A stretch of DNA of 64,000 nt, taken from the NCBI GenBank assembly GCA_937927845.1, contig CALFXE010000218.1, forward strand, positions 13,142 through 77,141, read 5' to 3'. Positions within the stretch are counted from its first letter, which is position 1. Each line of letters starts with the position of its first letter. Position numbers and translations under genes: made by a program. Of this stretch, positions 17,284 to 25,232 are shown piece after piece. This DNA comes from an uncultured Paludibacter sp. GTDB lineage: Bacteria; Bacteroidota; Bacteroidia; Bacteroidales; Paludibacteraceae. The notes beneath the pieces were generated by a model. The model searched no databases. It was not told the origin of the DNA and saw only the letters and a list, made by a program, of their open reading frames with translations.

Positions 17284-19164
17284 ATGCTTATTCAGTTTGA
17301 TTTAACCTTTATACTATTTATCATGAATTACGCTCAAACCTTTTTCTCCCGCCAATTTCTCTGGGAAATCGTTAGAATCCTAACCGTAGGAATAGCCAGC
17401 CTTTTATACTATTTGAATCTGATCCCGCTTCCTGTTTTATTAGCCGCAATGGCTTTTGGCCTTTATTCGCTGGTACAGACAGCCGCAAGCGATCTTATCC
17501 GAGAGCGAAAAATAGGAACCGAACTGTTTATTACCATTGCCGTAGTTATTTCCGTCCTCGGCAAGGAGTATTTGGCAGGCTCTGTTGTATTAATGATTAT
17601 CCTTATTGCCGAATACATCGCCAGTGCTAGCGGTGAGCGGGCAAGAGCTTCCATTAAGGAATTGATTGGCTCTGTTCCCAAAACGGCTATTGTAAAAAGA
17701 GGTGATAAAGAAGAGACAGTTCCAATTGATGACCTGAAAGTTGGCGATATAATTCTTGTAAAAGCAGGAGAAAAAATTCCTGTTGATGGGAAAATAATGA
17801 ATGGCTCCGGCTCCGTTAACCAGGCTCCTATTACCGGCGAGAGTGTGCCCCAGGAGAAGATAGCGGGGAGTGATGTTTTTGCAGGAACAATAGTTGAACT
17901 GGGAGCACTGGATATTCAGATGACGAAAGCAGGGAAAGACACTGTTTTTTCGCGCATAATTTCTCTGGTTGAAGAAGCTGAAAGCCAGCAAGCGCCTATC
18001 GAAAAATTTACAGACAAAGTGGCCTCTTATCTTATTCCCATTGTATTCGTTTTTGTGGGTGTCGTGTATTTCTTCACCCGCGATGTTAGGATGGTTATTG
18101 CATTGCTCATATTCATGTCACCCGCAGAATTAGGCTTAGCCACTCCCCTTGTAACTATTGCAGCTATTGCCCGTGCTGCACGGGAAGGCATTCTTGTAAA
18201 AGGAGGACTTTTTTTAGAGGAACTGGCAAAAGTTACCACGATTGTTTTTGATAAAACTGGAACGCTCACGGTTGGAAGTCCCACCGTTAACAGTATTGAA
18301 ATCATTGATAAAAAATATACCGAGAGCGAGTTGGTGCAACTAGCGGCGGCTGCCGACCGGCGTTCCAGCCACCCGTTGGCAAAAGCAATTTTGAACTATG
18401 CTGGAAAGTCAAATTTATCGTTTGGAAATCCTACGCAGTTTGAAGTAATCAAAGGAAGGGGGATTAGTGCAGTTGTTGATGGCAAATTACTTTTCTTAGG
18501 CAATAAGGCTTTAATGGAAGACCGTGGCGTATCGGTACTAAGGGCTACGAATAACTTAACCGACACCTCCATTTTCCTTGCAATAGACAATAAGCTTGCA
18601 GGTATCTTCTATGTTTCGGATGCTATACGTGAAGGCGCTAAAGAAATGGTTGAAGAATTAAGAAAAGGAGGAGTGCCCAATATCCTTATGCTGACCGGCG
18701 ACAATCCCGAAACGGCCAAGCATGTCTCCGAACAGGTAGGTATCTCAGAATATAGAGCCAACTTACTACCCGAAGATAAAATCAAAATGGTTCGGGAACT
18801 ACAGGGGAAGGGCAATAAAGTAGCGATGGTTGGTGACGGTATTAATGATGCCCCGGCTTTGGTACAGGCTAACATTGGCATCGCTATGGGCGCTATGGGA
18901 ACCGAAGCGGCAATGGAAGCAGCCGATATTGTGTTGATGCAGGACAAATTGGAAAAAATAGCCAGGGCAAGAGCGATTAGTAAAAGAGCTTTTCGCACCA
19001 TCAAAGAAAACATTATCGTTGGTGTTGGCGTGGTACATGTGGTTGGAATTACGCTTGTATTACTCAAAATACTTGGGCCTGTGGAAGCGGCGGCCATACA
19101 TTTGTTGCCTGACACACTGGTATTCCTGAATTCTATTAAATTATTACGAGTAAAAATCAATTAA
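17284..19164 (+). CDS. heavy-metal P-type ATPase with SPA membrane motif
   Basis: The product is a P1B-type ATPase of about 627 residues with the actuator motif ITGES, phosphorylation motif DKTGTLT (Asp323), SSHPLAKAI of the nucleotide-binding domain and GDGINDAPAL. It has no N-terminal HMA domain. The metal-site helix that reads CPC in ZntA/CopA and SPC in cobalt ATPases reads MSPAELGLATP here (Ser279, Pro280, Ala281), losing both cysteines. The last helix has LLPDTLVFLNSIKLL. The substrate cannot be inferred from known motif classes; context (czc, hisD, HupE) suggests a divalent cation such as Ni, Co or Zn. The start could also be the ATG at 17323. Confidence 0.9.
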   Translation: MLIQFDLTFILFIMNYAQTFFSRQFLWEIVRILTVGIASLLYYLNLIPLPVLLAAMAFGLYSLVQTAASDLIRERKIGTELFITIAVVISVLGKEYLAGSVVLMIILIAEYIASASGERARASIKELIGSVPKTAIVKRGDKEETVPIDDLKVGDIILVKAGEKIPVDGKIMNGSGSVNQAPITGESVPQEKIAGSDVFAGTIVELGALDIQMTKAGKDTVFSRIISLVEEAESQQAPIEKFTDKVASYLIPIVFVFVGVVYFFTRDVRMVIALLIFMSPAELGLATPLVTIAAIARAAREGILVKGGLFLEELAKVTTIVFDKTGTLTVGSPTVNSIEIIDKKYTESELVQLAAAADRRSSHPLAKAILNYAGKSNLSFGNPTQFEVIKGRGISAVVDGKLLFLGNKALMEDRGVSVLRATNNLTDTSIFLAIDNKLAGIFYVSDAIREGAKEMVEELRKGGVPNILMLTGDNPETAKHVSEQVGISEYRANLLPEDKIKMVRELQGKGNKVAMVGDGINDAPALVQANIGIAMGAMGTEAAMEAADIVLMQDKLEKIARARAISKRAFRTIKENIIVGVGVVHVVGITLVLLKILGPVEAAAIHLLPDTLVFLNSIKLLRVKIN

Positions 19165-19194
19165 ACGGTTTATTAATTTTAAAAATCAACAAAA

Positions 19195-19608
19195 ATGAAA
19201 AGAATCAAAACAATCATTGCCTCATTCGCCATTATGTTTGCTGGTTTATCTTCAGCATCTGCTCAACATTCTCACGATGCTCCACATGGAGGAACACTGC
19301 AAGAGGCCGGTGGTTATCACATCGAGATGGTAAAAACCAAAGACACACTTAGTTTTTATGTAATGGATGGTAGTAATAAAACCATTTCTAAAGCAGTAAC
19401 TGGTAGCCTTCAATTTGAATTCAGCAACAAGACCAAGTCTACCACTAAACTTGTTTCCTGTAAAGCAGGTGGCTTATGCACACCGCTTCCAAAAGCAAAC
19501 ATTTTTGAATATTGTACGGCGACGTTTAAGGTAGACGGCAAAACATTTTCAACAAAATTCAAAAACTCAGTTTCCGATGCTCAAAAAGCGCATGGACACG
19601 AACATTAA
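19195..19608 (+). CDS. His-rich exported metal-binding protein
   Basis: The 137-residue product has a signal peptide (to SSASAQ), then HSHDAPHGGTLQEAGGYHIE, and ends HGHEH. The HGG...GGYHIE pattern resembles the N-terminal domain found in some RND adaptors, so it is likely a periplasmic chaperone or buffer for a divalent metal. A Cys pair (VSCKAGGLCTP) is in the middle. It lies 30 bases after the ATPase gene and before the HupE gene, with a hairpin terminator just after it. Confidence 0.75.
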   Translation: MKRIKTIIASFAIMFAGLSSASAQHSHDAPHGGTLQEAGGYHIEMVKTKDTLSFYVMDGSNKTISKAVTGSLQFEFSNKTKSTTKLVSCKAGGLCTPLPKANIFEYCTATFKVDGKTFSTKFKNSVSDAQKAHGHEH

Positions 19609-19609
19609 T

Positions 19610-19640
19610 CAGCCTAGATTTAGGCTGTGGTTTTGATTTC
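19610..19640 (+). terminator. hairpin after the His-rich protein gene
   Basis: CAGCCTA (19610-19616) and TAGGCTG (19621-19627) form a perfect 7-bp stem with a GATT loop, followed by a T-rich stretch. It begins just after the stop codon and probably terminates or attenuates transcription toward the HupE gene. Confidence 0.6.
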
Positions 19641-19698
19641 GATTGCAGTGGCTTTCGCCTTCCACAGGCGGGAGAGAGCCCCTTAAAAAAATTAGACA

Positions 19699-20391
19699 AT
19701 GACTATAAAAAAAATATTGGCTGTTTTTATAACACTCCTTTGCTGCTGTATCTGGCAAACTGTTCAGGCACATGGAGTAGATGACGACACTCAGGCGTTT
19801 CTGTCCGGCAATTCCGGAATTGCATTTGGGCCGTTTTTATACATTGGCGCCAAACACATGCTTACCGGGTATGATCACCTGCTATTCCTGGTCGGAGTAA
19901 TATTTTTTCTGTATCGCACGAAAGAGATATTACTTTACGTAAGCTTCTTTACTATCGGACATAGCACGACCTTACTGTTAGGGGTGTTAGCCGATATGAG
20001 TGTCAACGCTTATCTTATCGACGCAATTATTGCACTTTCCATCGTGTATAAAGGTTTTGATAACCTTGGCGGTTTTAAGCGTTTCTTCGGAACACAACCC
20101 AATACCAAAGCTGCTGTTCTGATCTTCGGACTATTTCACGGATTTGGTCTTGCTACCAAATTACAGGAATTCAAATTTGACAGGGATGGACTTGTTGCAA
20201 ATTTGATCGGTTTTAATATAGGTGTGGAGATCGGCCAGTTTATCGCATTGGCGCTCGTGCTTTCTCTTATTGCTGTATGGCGAAAAAAACGCAGCTTCTT
20301 AAAATTTTCAACGCTTACGAACACATTGTTAATGGCGGCCGGATTCGCTTTACTGGGCTATCAATTAACCGGTTATTTTCTTTACCGCTAA
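19699..20391 (+). CDS. HupE/UreJ-family membrane protein
   Basis: This 230-residue protein has a signal-like first helix ending in AHGVDDDTQ and about six membrane helices, with the HupE/UreJ signatures HMLTGYDHLLFL and FGLFHGFGLATK, both carrying histidines expected to bind metal. HupE proteins are linked to nickel or cobalt transport. It forms a pair with the next gene, a membrane-anchor protein, an arrangement I recall from metal-efflux loci of Proteobacteria. The direction of transport is unknown. Confidence 0.87.
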   Translation: MTIKKILAVFITLLCCCIWQTVQAHGVDDDTQAFLSGNSGIAFGPFLYIGAKHMLTGYDHLLFLVGVIFFLYRTKEILLYVSFFTIGHSTTLLLGVLADMSVNAYLIDAIIALSIVYKGFDNLGGFKRFFGTQPNTKAAVLIFGLFHGFGLATKLQEFKFDRDGLVANLIGFNIGVEIGQFIALALVLSLIAVWRKKRSFLKFSTLTNTLLMAAGFALLGYQLTGYFLYR

Positions 20392-20413
20392 CTCAACTTA
20401 AACAAATAAAAAA

Positions 20414-21031
20414 ATGGCAGAAATATATCATCCCGTTTTAAGCAGCAGAAAAATTATCAGAGCGGTAATCATAGCATTATTTCTTGGAGCCTTACTGGTA
20501 TTTTGCGCTATCCTCCCCGCCGAATACGGCATAGACCCTACAGGGGTCGGCAAGGCTCTCGGATTTACCAGGCTTCACGCTTCCTCAAGTGAAGCAGGTG
20601 CCTCTACTGTCCGGATGTCTTATCCCCGTTTGAAAATGGAAAAAGCAGGATCTGATCCAAGCGTTAAAAAACCTATAGAGGCAGATAATCCTCCTCCCAC
20701 CCAACAATATGACGTCAGAGAAGATAGTGTGCAGGTGACGGTACCGGCAGGTAAAGGAATTGAATACAAGGTCTATATGCTTAAGCACGGTCAAATGAAG
20801 TATGAATGGTCCACGGAAAAGGATGTATTATATATCGATTTTCATGGAGAAGTGAACGAGGCCGAACCCGCTAAAGATACCTATTATGAAAGCTATACGC
20901 TTGCATATGCCGATAATATGGTTGGGACCTTTCTTTCGCCCTTTGAAGGTAAGCATGGCTGGTTTTTTCGAAACAACGGACAAAATGATGTAGTGGTAAC
21001 CATCCGGCTTAAAGGACAGTACAGTTTGTAA
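20414..21031 (+). CDS. membrane-anchor protein associated with HupE
   Basis: The 205-residue product has one N-terminal membrane helix (about residues 14-36) followed by AEYGIDPTGVGKALGFT, the recognisable signature of the transmembrane anchor family found beside HupE/UreJ permeases and RND metal pumps. The rest is periplasmic, Pro-rich at first, and then a beta-rich domain with FHGEVNEAEPAKDTYYESYT. It follows the HupE gene by 22 bases. The role is not established. Confidence 0.78.
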   Translation: MAEIYHPVLSSRKIIRAVIIALFLGALLVFCAILPAEYGIDPTGVGKALGFTRLHASSSEAGASTVRMSYPRLKMEKAGSDPSVKKPIEADNPPPTQQYDVREDSVQVTVPAGKGIEYKVYMLKHGQMKYEWSTEKDVLYIDFHGEVNEAEPAKDTYYESYTLAYADNMVGTFLSPFEGKHGWFFRNNGQNDVVVTIRLKGQYSL

Positions 21032-21040
21032 CCGATGGCT

Positions 21041-21361
21041 CTATATACATGCCTGGCGGATAAAAAAACAATCGATATAATCCGCCAGCATGTGCAAGAG
21101 CAGACCTGCCGCTACCAGTCTTGTTAACTTAGGAATAAGCAACAGGATGTATAAAATCACCGCAAAATAACTGTGCAAAGGATGAAAACCGATACTGCAT
21201 CTGCAGGCATCAAAGATCGGCGAGGTCAGCAAATGGTCAATGTCCACGAGCATGGTAGCAAGTAAAATGAAGTATATACGAACCCATCGATCCTTGTTAA
21301 TAAACAAGGCCAGTACAGCGGGGAATACCAAGTGAAGGAAGTAATGTACAAACTGTTGCAT
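21041..21361 (-). CDS. DUF6122 family membrane protein
   Basis: This 106-residue protein matches the DUF6122 family by sequence pattern: VHYFLHLVFPAVLALF at the start, MLVDIDHLLTSPIFD, and CRCSIGFHPLHSYFAV, followed by a final amphipathic helix with HMLADYID. It has three to four membrane segments. The His/Asp-rich motifs are reminiscent of membrane metal-dependent hydrolases but no activity is known. It is transcribed toward the anchor-protein gene, 9 bases from its end. Confidence 0.8.
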   Translation of the reverse strand: MQQFVHYFLHLVFPAVLALFINKDRWVRIYFILLATMLVDIDHLLTSPIFDACRCSIGFHPLHSYFAVILYILLLIPKLTRLVAAGLLLHMLADYIDCFFIRQACI

Positions 21362-21412
21362 GCAGCCTGCAAAACTAAGACAATGTTAGTTTTTATGAAC
21401 GGGGTCAATACA

Positions 21413-21445
21413 GGAACCGAAGCGGCAATGGAAGCAGCCGATATT
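21413..21445 (+). repeat. 33-base copy of part of the SPA-motif ATPase gene
   Basis: The 33 bases here are identical to 18898-18930 within the ATPase gene (coding for the GTEAAMEAADI segment). The frame closes at once with a TAA, so it is a scar rather than a gene. It marks a past duplication, deletion or template switch at this junction. Confidence 0.85.
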
Positions 21446-21477
21446 TAAAATACTTATTCATAATTAAAACGGAACGT

Positions 21478-21647
21478 ATGTCATCACTACTCGTCGCGAA
21501 TTTTTGTCGCATATAGCAGGAGCTACCATTCTTGGATTTGCAGCCTCTTGCGCTTCCGGTAGAAAAACCGCTGCTGCACCTGTCGGAACCGGAACTTCTT
21601 TTTTTGATACCTCAATGGAGTTTCCACCGTGCCCTGTTTGCAAATAA
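21478..21647 (+). pseudogene. remnant of a small Tat-exported lipoprotein-like protein
   Basis: Bases 21483-21647 encode TTRREFLSHIAGATILGF followed by an AASC lipobox and, after about 30 residues, a CPVC motif two residues before the stop. This is a twin-arginine signal with a short mature part. No ATG, GTG or TTG opens this frame; the ATG at 21478 is out of frame by one base. It thus looks like a start-proximal frameshift, or a gene using an unusual start. It sits right after the 33-base ATPase scar, consistent with a rearranged junction. Confidence 0.55.
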
Positions 21648-21679
21648 AATGTCCTTTCTTCTTTTTAGTGGTATAAAAA

Positions 21680-21699
21680 GCCCCTGTAGAAACAGGGGC
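21680..21699. terminator. hairpin terminator-like element
   Basis: GCCCCTGT and ACAGGGGC form a perfect 8-bp stem with an AGAA loop. A run of five A precedes it on the plus strand, so a T-run follows the stem on the minus strand, where it would be a typical intrinsic terminator; it may also stop the plus-strand Tat remnant. From 21700 to 21917 I see no gene. Confidence 0.6.
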
Positions 21700-21917
21700 C
21701 GAACCAAAACTAACTGCTTATGAGAAAGTTTAAATGATTTCTCGTTCGGATTAAAGCGTTACAATAGTAAGAAATTATCCTTTACAACTTTATTTGCTTC
21801 TGGCAACTGCAGTAATGGCTTCAAGAGTACCACAAAATCTTATAACTCATTTCCATAATTGTGTAACAACCAGAGGTTAACGCTATAGTAGCTTTGCTGT
21901 ATCAAAATATATTAGAT

Positions 21918-24341
21918 ATGGCAAATGAAAATAACCATTCTGTTTACTTACCCCTTGAAGGTGTTGAAAGTGAACATTGTGCCTTAATAGTTAACAAAGG
22001 GTTGGGAAAAGTAGAGGGAATTACTTCGCATAAAATAGAACTTAATAATCATAGGGCAGTCATTAGTACATCGGATGAAGTAGAGGTTGTACCTAAAGCG
22101 GTAAAGGCTATACGTGACTTGGGCTATGATGTTGATACGGTAAAAAAATCTTTTCCTGTCCTTAACATGACCTGCGCCTCTTGTGCCAGCAGTGCTCAAA
22201 GCATATTAGAAAATCAACCGGGTGTGGTAAATGTTGCAGTAAACTATGCCAACACTACTGCACAGGTAGAATATATACTTACTATCACCGACCCACAAAA
22301 GTTAAAAGCGGCTTTACAGGCTATCGGGTATGATTTAATGATTGATGAAACCGATGAGGCAAAAGATGCGTTAGAGGATCTGCACAAAAAGAAGTATCAA
22401 ATACTGAAGAATAAGACGATTGGTGCAGTTTTGCTATCCATTCCCACGGTTGTTATAGGTATGTTCTTTATGGATATGCTTTATGCCAACTACATCATGT
22501 GGGCATTGGCTACTCCTGTGGTTCTCCTCTTTGGTCAGCAGTTTTTTGTCAACGCCTGGAAGCAAGCCAAACATCGTTCTGCCAACATGGATACGTTGGT
22601 GGCTCTGAGTACCGGTGTCGCCTACTTATTCAGTGTATTTAATACTTTGTTTCCTTCTTATTGGCACAGCAAAGGCTTGCATGCCCATGTTTATTTTGAA
22701 GCGGCGGCAGTCGTAATCGCTTTTATCTTATTGGGCAAGTTATTAGAGGAAAAAGCCAAAGGAAACACCTCATCGGCTATAAAGAAGCTGATGGGCTTAC
22801 AACCCAAGACAGTAACGGTCGTTCATGAAGGCGGTCATCAAATGGAAATACCTATTGCAAACGTAAAGGTTGGTGATACACTTCTTGTAAAACCGGGTGA
22901 AAAGATTGCCGTAGATGGCACGGTGAAGTCAGGCAGTTCTTTTGTTGACGAAAGCATGATAAGTGGTGAACCGATACCCGTTGAGAAAAAGGCGCGTGAA
23001 AAAGTATTTGCTGGCACCATCAATCAAAAGGGAAGTTTTCAGTTTGAGGCTGACAAGGTAGGCGGTGATACGGTATTGGCGCATATCATTAAGATGGTGC
23101 AGGAAGCTCAAGGCAGTAAAGCACCAGTGCAAAAGCTCGTAGATAAAGTGGCAGGTATCTTTGTTCCTGTCGTTATTCTAATAGCTATTCTTAGCCTTAT
23201 TGCCTGGCTGATGTTGGGTGGAGAAAACGGCTTAACACAGGGCTTGTTAGCAATGGTTACAGTATTAGTGATTGCCTGCCCTTGTGCTTTAGGTTTGGCT
23301 ACGCCAACCGCCATCATGGTAGGTGTAGGCAAAGGTGCTGAAAACGGCATCCTGATTAAAGATGCCGAAAGCCTGGAAGTGGCTAAAAAAGTGAATGCCA
23401 TTGTTCTTGACAAGACCGGCACTATCACGGAAGGCAAGCCGGTTGTTACTGACATACTTTGGCTCAACAATGATAAAAACGGCTTACCGGCTTTAGCTTC
23501 CATTGAAAAAGGCTCAGAGCATCCCTTAGCCGAAGCGATTGTAAAACATTTGGGCAATATAGAACACTTGCCTGTACACAACTTTGAAAGCATTACAGGT
23601 TTTGGTGCCAAAGCACAGGTAAACAATCAAATTTTTTATGTAGGTAATGCTTCTTTACTGCGTAATAACAACGTCACCATTGTCGGTCAATTGGATGAAG
23701 CTGCCCAAAAATGGTTAGCAGAGGCAAAGACAGTTATATACTTCGCAAATGATAAGGAAGCCCTCGCTGTTATTGCCATTGCAGATAAAGTAAAAGCTAC
23801 TTCCATTGATGCGATAAAACAATTACAACAATTAGGTATAGAAGTTTATATGCTTACAGGTGATAATCAGAGCACAGCAAAAGCTATTGCAGAACAGACG
23901 GGTATTAGAAATTTTAAAGCCGAGGTGTTGCCTGCAAATAAAGCAGCGTTCGTAAAGGAATTGCAGCAAAGAGGCAAAATTGTTGCAATGGTTGGTGATG
24001 GCATTAATGACAGTAATGCTTTAGCACAAGCTGATGTAAGTATTGCAATGGGAAAAGGAAGTGACATTGCAATGGATGTAGCCAAAATGACTATCATTTC
24101 ATCCGATCTCTCCAAAATTCCGCAAGCCATCAAGTTATCAAAGTACACAGTGACGGCAATCCGGCAAAACTTGTTTTGGGCATTTATTTACAACATTATA
24201 GGCATCCCCATTGCTGCCGGCATCTTATATCCTATCAATGGGTTTTTACTCAACCCCATGATAGCTGGTGCAGCTATGGCACTAAGCTCAGTAAGTGTAG
24301 TAAGTAACAGCTTACGTTTAAAATTCAAATCAATTCTTTAA
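21918..24341 (+). CDS. copA: copper-exporting P-type ATPase CopA
   Basis: From the ATG at 21918 this 807-residue ATPase has an N-terminal HMA-like domain that lost its CxxC motif (one Cys only), a normal HMA domain with NMTCASCASSAQ, the copper motif CPC (residues 454-456), phosphorylation motif DKTGTIT (Asp498), SEHPLAEAI and GDGINDSNAL, and MALSSVSVVSNSLRL in the last helix, the P1B-1 Cu(I)/Ag(I) signature. It exports Cu(I) from the cytoplasm. The HMA chaperone gene follows after 18 bases and a terminator closes the pair. The TAGCTTTG just upstream at 21889-21896 resembles a -7 box. Confidence 0.96.
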   Translation: MANENNHSVYLPLEGVESEHCALIVNKGLGKVEGITSHKIELNNHRAVISTSDEVEVVPKAVKAIRDLGYDVDTVKKSFPVLNMTCASCASSAQSILENQPGVVNVAVNYANTTAQVEYILTITDPQKLKAALQAIGYDLMIDETDEAKDALEDLHKKKYQILKNKTIGAVLLSIPTVVIGMFFMDMLYANYIMWALATPVVLLFGQQFFVNAWKQAKHRSANMDTLVALSTGVAYLFSVFNTLFPSYWHSKGLHAHVYFEAAAVVIAFILLGKLLEEKAKGNTSSAIKKLMGLQPKTVTVVHEGGHQMEIPIANVKVGDTLLVKPGEKIAVDGTVKSGSSFVDESMISGEPIPVEKKAREKVFAGTINQKGSFQFEADKVGGDTVLAHIIKMVQEAQGSKAPVQKLVDKVAGIFVPVVILIAILSLIAWLMLGGENGLTQGLLAMVTVLVIACPCALGLATPTAIMVGVGKGAENGILIKDAESLEVAKKVNAIVLDKTGTITEGKPVVTDILWLNNDKNGLPALASIEKGSEHPLAEAIVKHLGNIEHLPVHNFESITGFGAKAQVNNQIFYVGNASLLRNNNVTIVGQLDEAAQKWLAEAKTVIYFANDKEALAVIAIADKVKATSIDAIKQLQQLGIEVYMLTGDNQSTAKAIAEQTGIRNFKAEVLPANKAAFVKELQQRGKIVAMVGDGINDSNALAQADVSIAMGKGSDIAMDVAKMTIISSDLSKIPQAIKLSKYTVTAIRQNLFWAFIYNIIGIPIAAGILYPINGFLLNPMIAGAAMALSSVSVVSNSLRLKFKSIL

Positions 24342-24359
24342 TCAATAAAACAGAATAAA

Positions 24360-24572
24360 ATGGAAACTCTAAAATTAAAAACAAACATTAATTGCAGCGG
24401 ATGTGTTGCCAAGGTTACGCCTTCGCTAAATGAAACGGTAGGTGAAAACAACTGGAAGGTAGATACCCAAAACCCAAACAAAATATTGACTATTTCGGGC
24501 ACGGGAGTTAATAAAAATGAGGTAATTAAAGCAGTTGAAAAGGCAGGTTTCAAGGCGCAGGAAGCAGCCTAA
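24360..24572 (+). CDS. HMA-domain copper chaperone (CopZ-like)
   Basis: The 70-residue protein is a single heavy-metal-associated domain with the metal loop NINCSGCVAKV (Cys14, Cys17 region), and ends in an Ala-rich tail. As the small partner of CopA, 18 bases downstream, it probably delivers Cu(I) to the ATPase. The AFT/PGV-type core is a little divergent from CopZ. Confidence 0.88.
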   Translation: METLKLKTNINCSGCVAKVTPSLNETVGENNWKVDTQNPNKILTISGTGVNKNEVIKAVEKAGFKAQEAA

Positions 24573-24582
24573 AATTAGAGGT

Positions 24583-24615
24583 AAGCCGGGTCAGGTAAAC
24601 TGATCCGGCTTTTAT
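24583..24615 (+). terminator. intrinsic terminator of copA and its chaperone gene
   Basis: AAGCCGGGTCAG pairs with CTGATCCGGCTT (12 bp with one G-T wobble) around a GTAAA loop, followed by TTTATT. It starts 10 bases after the stop codon. Confidence 0.88.
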
Positions 24616-24685
24616 TAGGTGTAAAAAATTAACTTTGTTGTAGGTATCGCATAATGTTACCCCTAACAGGGGAAAGGCTTTTGCA

Positions 24686-25078
24686 GTGAAAAAGTGCTTA
24701 GTAACCATATTAGCAGTTCTATTCTTCATAACCTCCACAGGAGCTACTATTCACATGCACTTTTGCATGGGCAAGATGGTTTCCTGGGCATTATGGCATA
24801 GCCACGAAGAGAAAGATGAATGTGATAATTGCAGCATGACTAAAAAGGAAGGCTGCTGCGAGGATAGACACCAAACTATTAAGATTGAAAGTAAGTACAA
24901 CTTTCAGACAGCCACTTTCCATCCTTTAAAAATATTTATTGACCTCCCACAATATGATTGGAATAACTACACCTTAATCGCGTATTGTCATCCAATCATC
25001 AATTATCCGCTTACCAACTCTCCGCCGGGTACGGGCAAAATTCCAATATACATCAGCAACTGCGTTTACCGTATTTAA
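24686..25078 (+). CDS. HYC_CC_PP family exported protein (copy 1)
   Basis: The 130-residue product starts at GTG and has a signal-type helix then IHMHFCMGKMVSW, a CDNCSMTKKEGCCED segment and a Pro-Pro motif (NSPPGTGK) near the C-terminus ending in CVYRI. These are the His-Tyr/Phe-Cys, Cys-Cys and Pro-Pro features of the HYC_CC_PP family, found in Bacteroidota metal loci. Cys/His content suggests periplasmic copper or mercury binding. A related gene lies at 27043. A TAACTTTG box at 24630-24637 may be its promoter. Confidence 0.83.
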   Translation: MKKCLVTILAVLFFITSTGATIHMHFCMGKMVSWALWHSHEEKDECDNCSMTKKEGCCEDRHQTIKIESKYNFQTATFHPLKIFIDLPQYDWNNYTLIAYCHPIINYPLTNSPPGTGKIPIYISNCVYRI

Positions 25079-25149
25079 TTAGCTTTTCTCCTCTGTCGCA
25101 GGACCTTCTCTGTCCATCCTATCTGCCTCAACGGCTTGATATACCTTAA

Positions 25150-25181
25150 TTGTTATTCGCTTTTTTGTTGTGCTACATCTG
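25150..25181 (+). promoter_or_regulatory. candidate promoter of the HMA-AraC gene
   Basis: TTG at 25150-25152 and TACATCTG at 25174-25181 are separated by 21 bases, one mismatch from the Bacteroidota consensus TAnnTTTG. Confidence 0.5.
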
Positions 25182-25232
25182 TTAGCACTATTATTACGTC
25201 TTATTACGTGTAAAATAATTCAACATGCTTCT

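Noticed and set aside
18609..19160. Long antisense frame of 183 codons opposite the SPA ATPase
   Set aside because: The product is Ser/Thr/Ile-rich and mirrors the conserved ATPase codons, as expected for a shadow frame.
21532..21723. 63-codon frame over the Tat remnant
   Set aside because: It begins at TTG in a different frame, while the alternative frame shows the RREFL signal and lipobox; the frame reads like a shadow.
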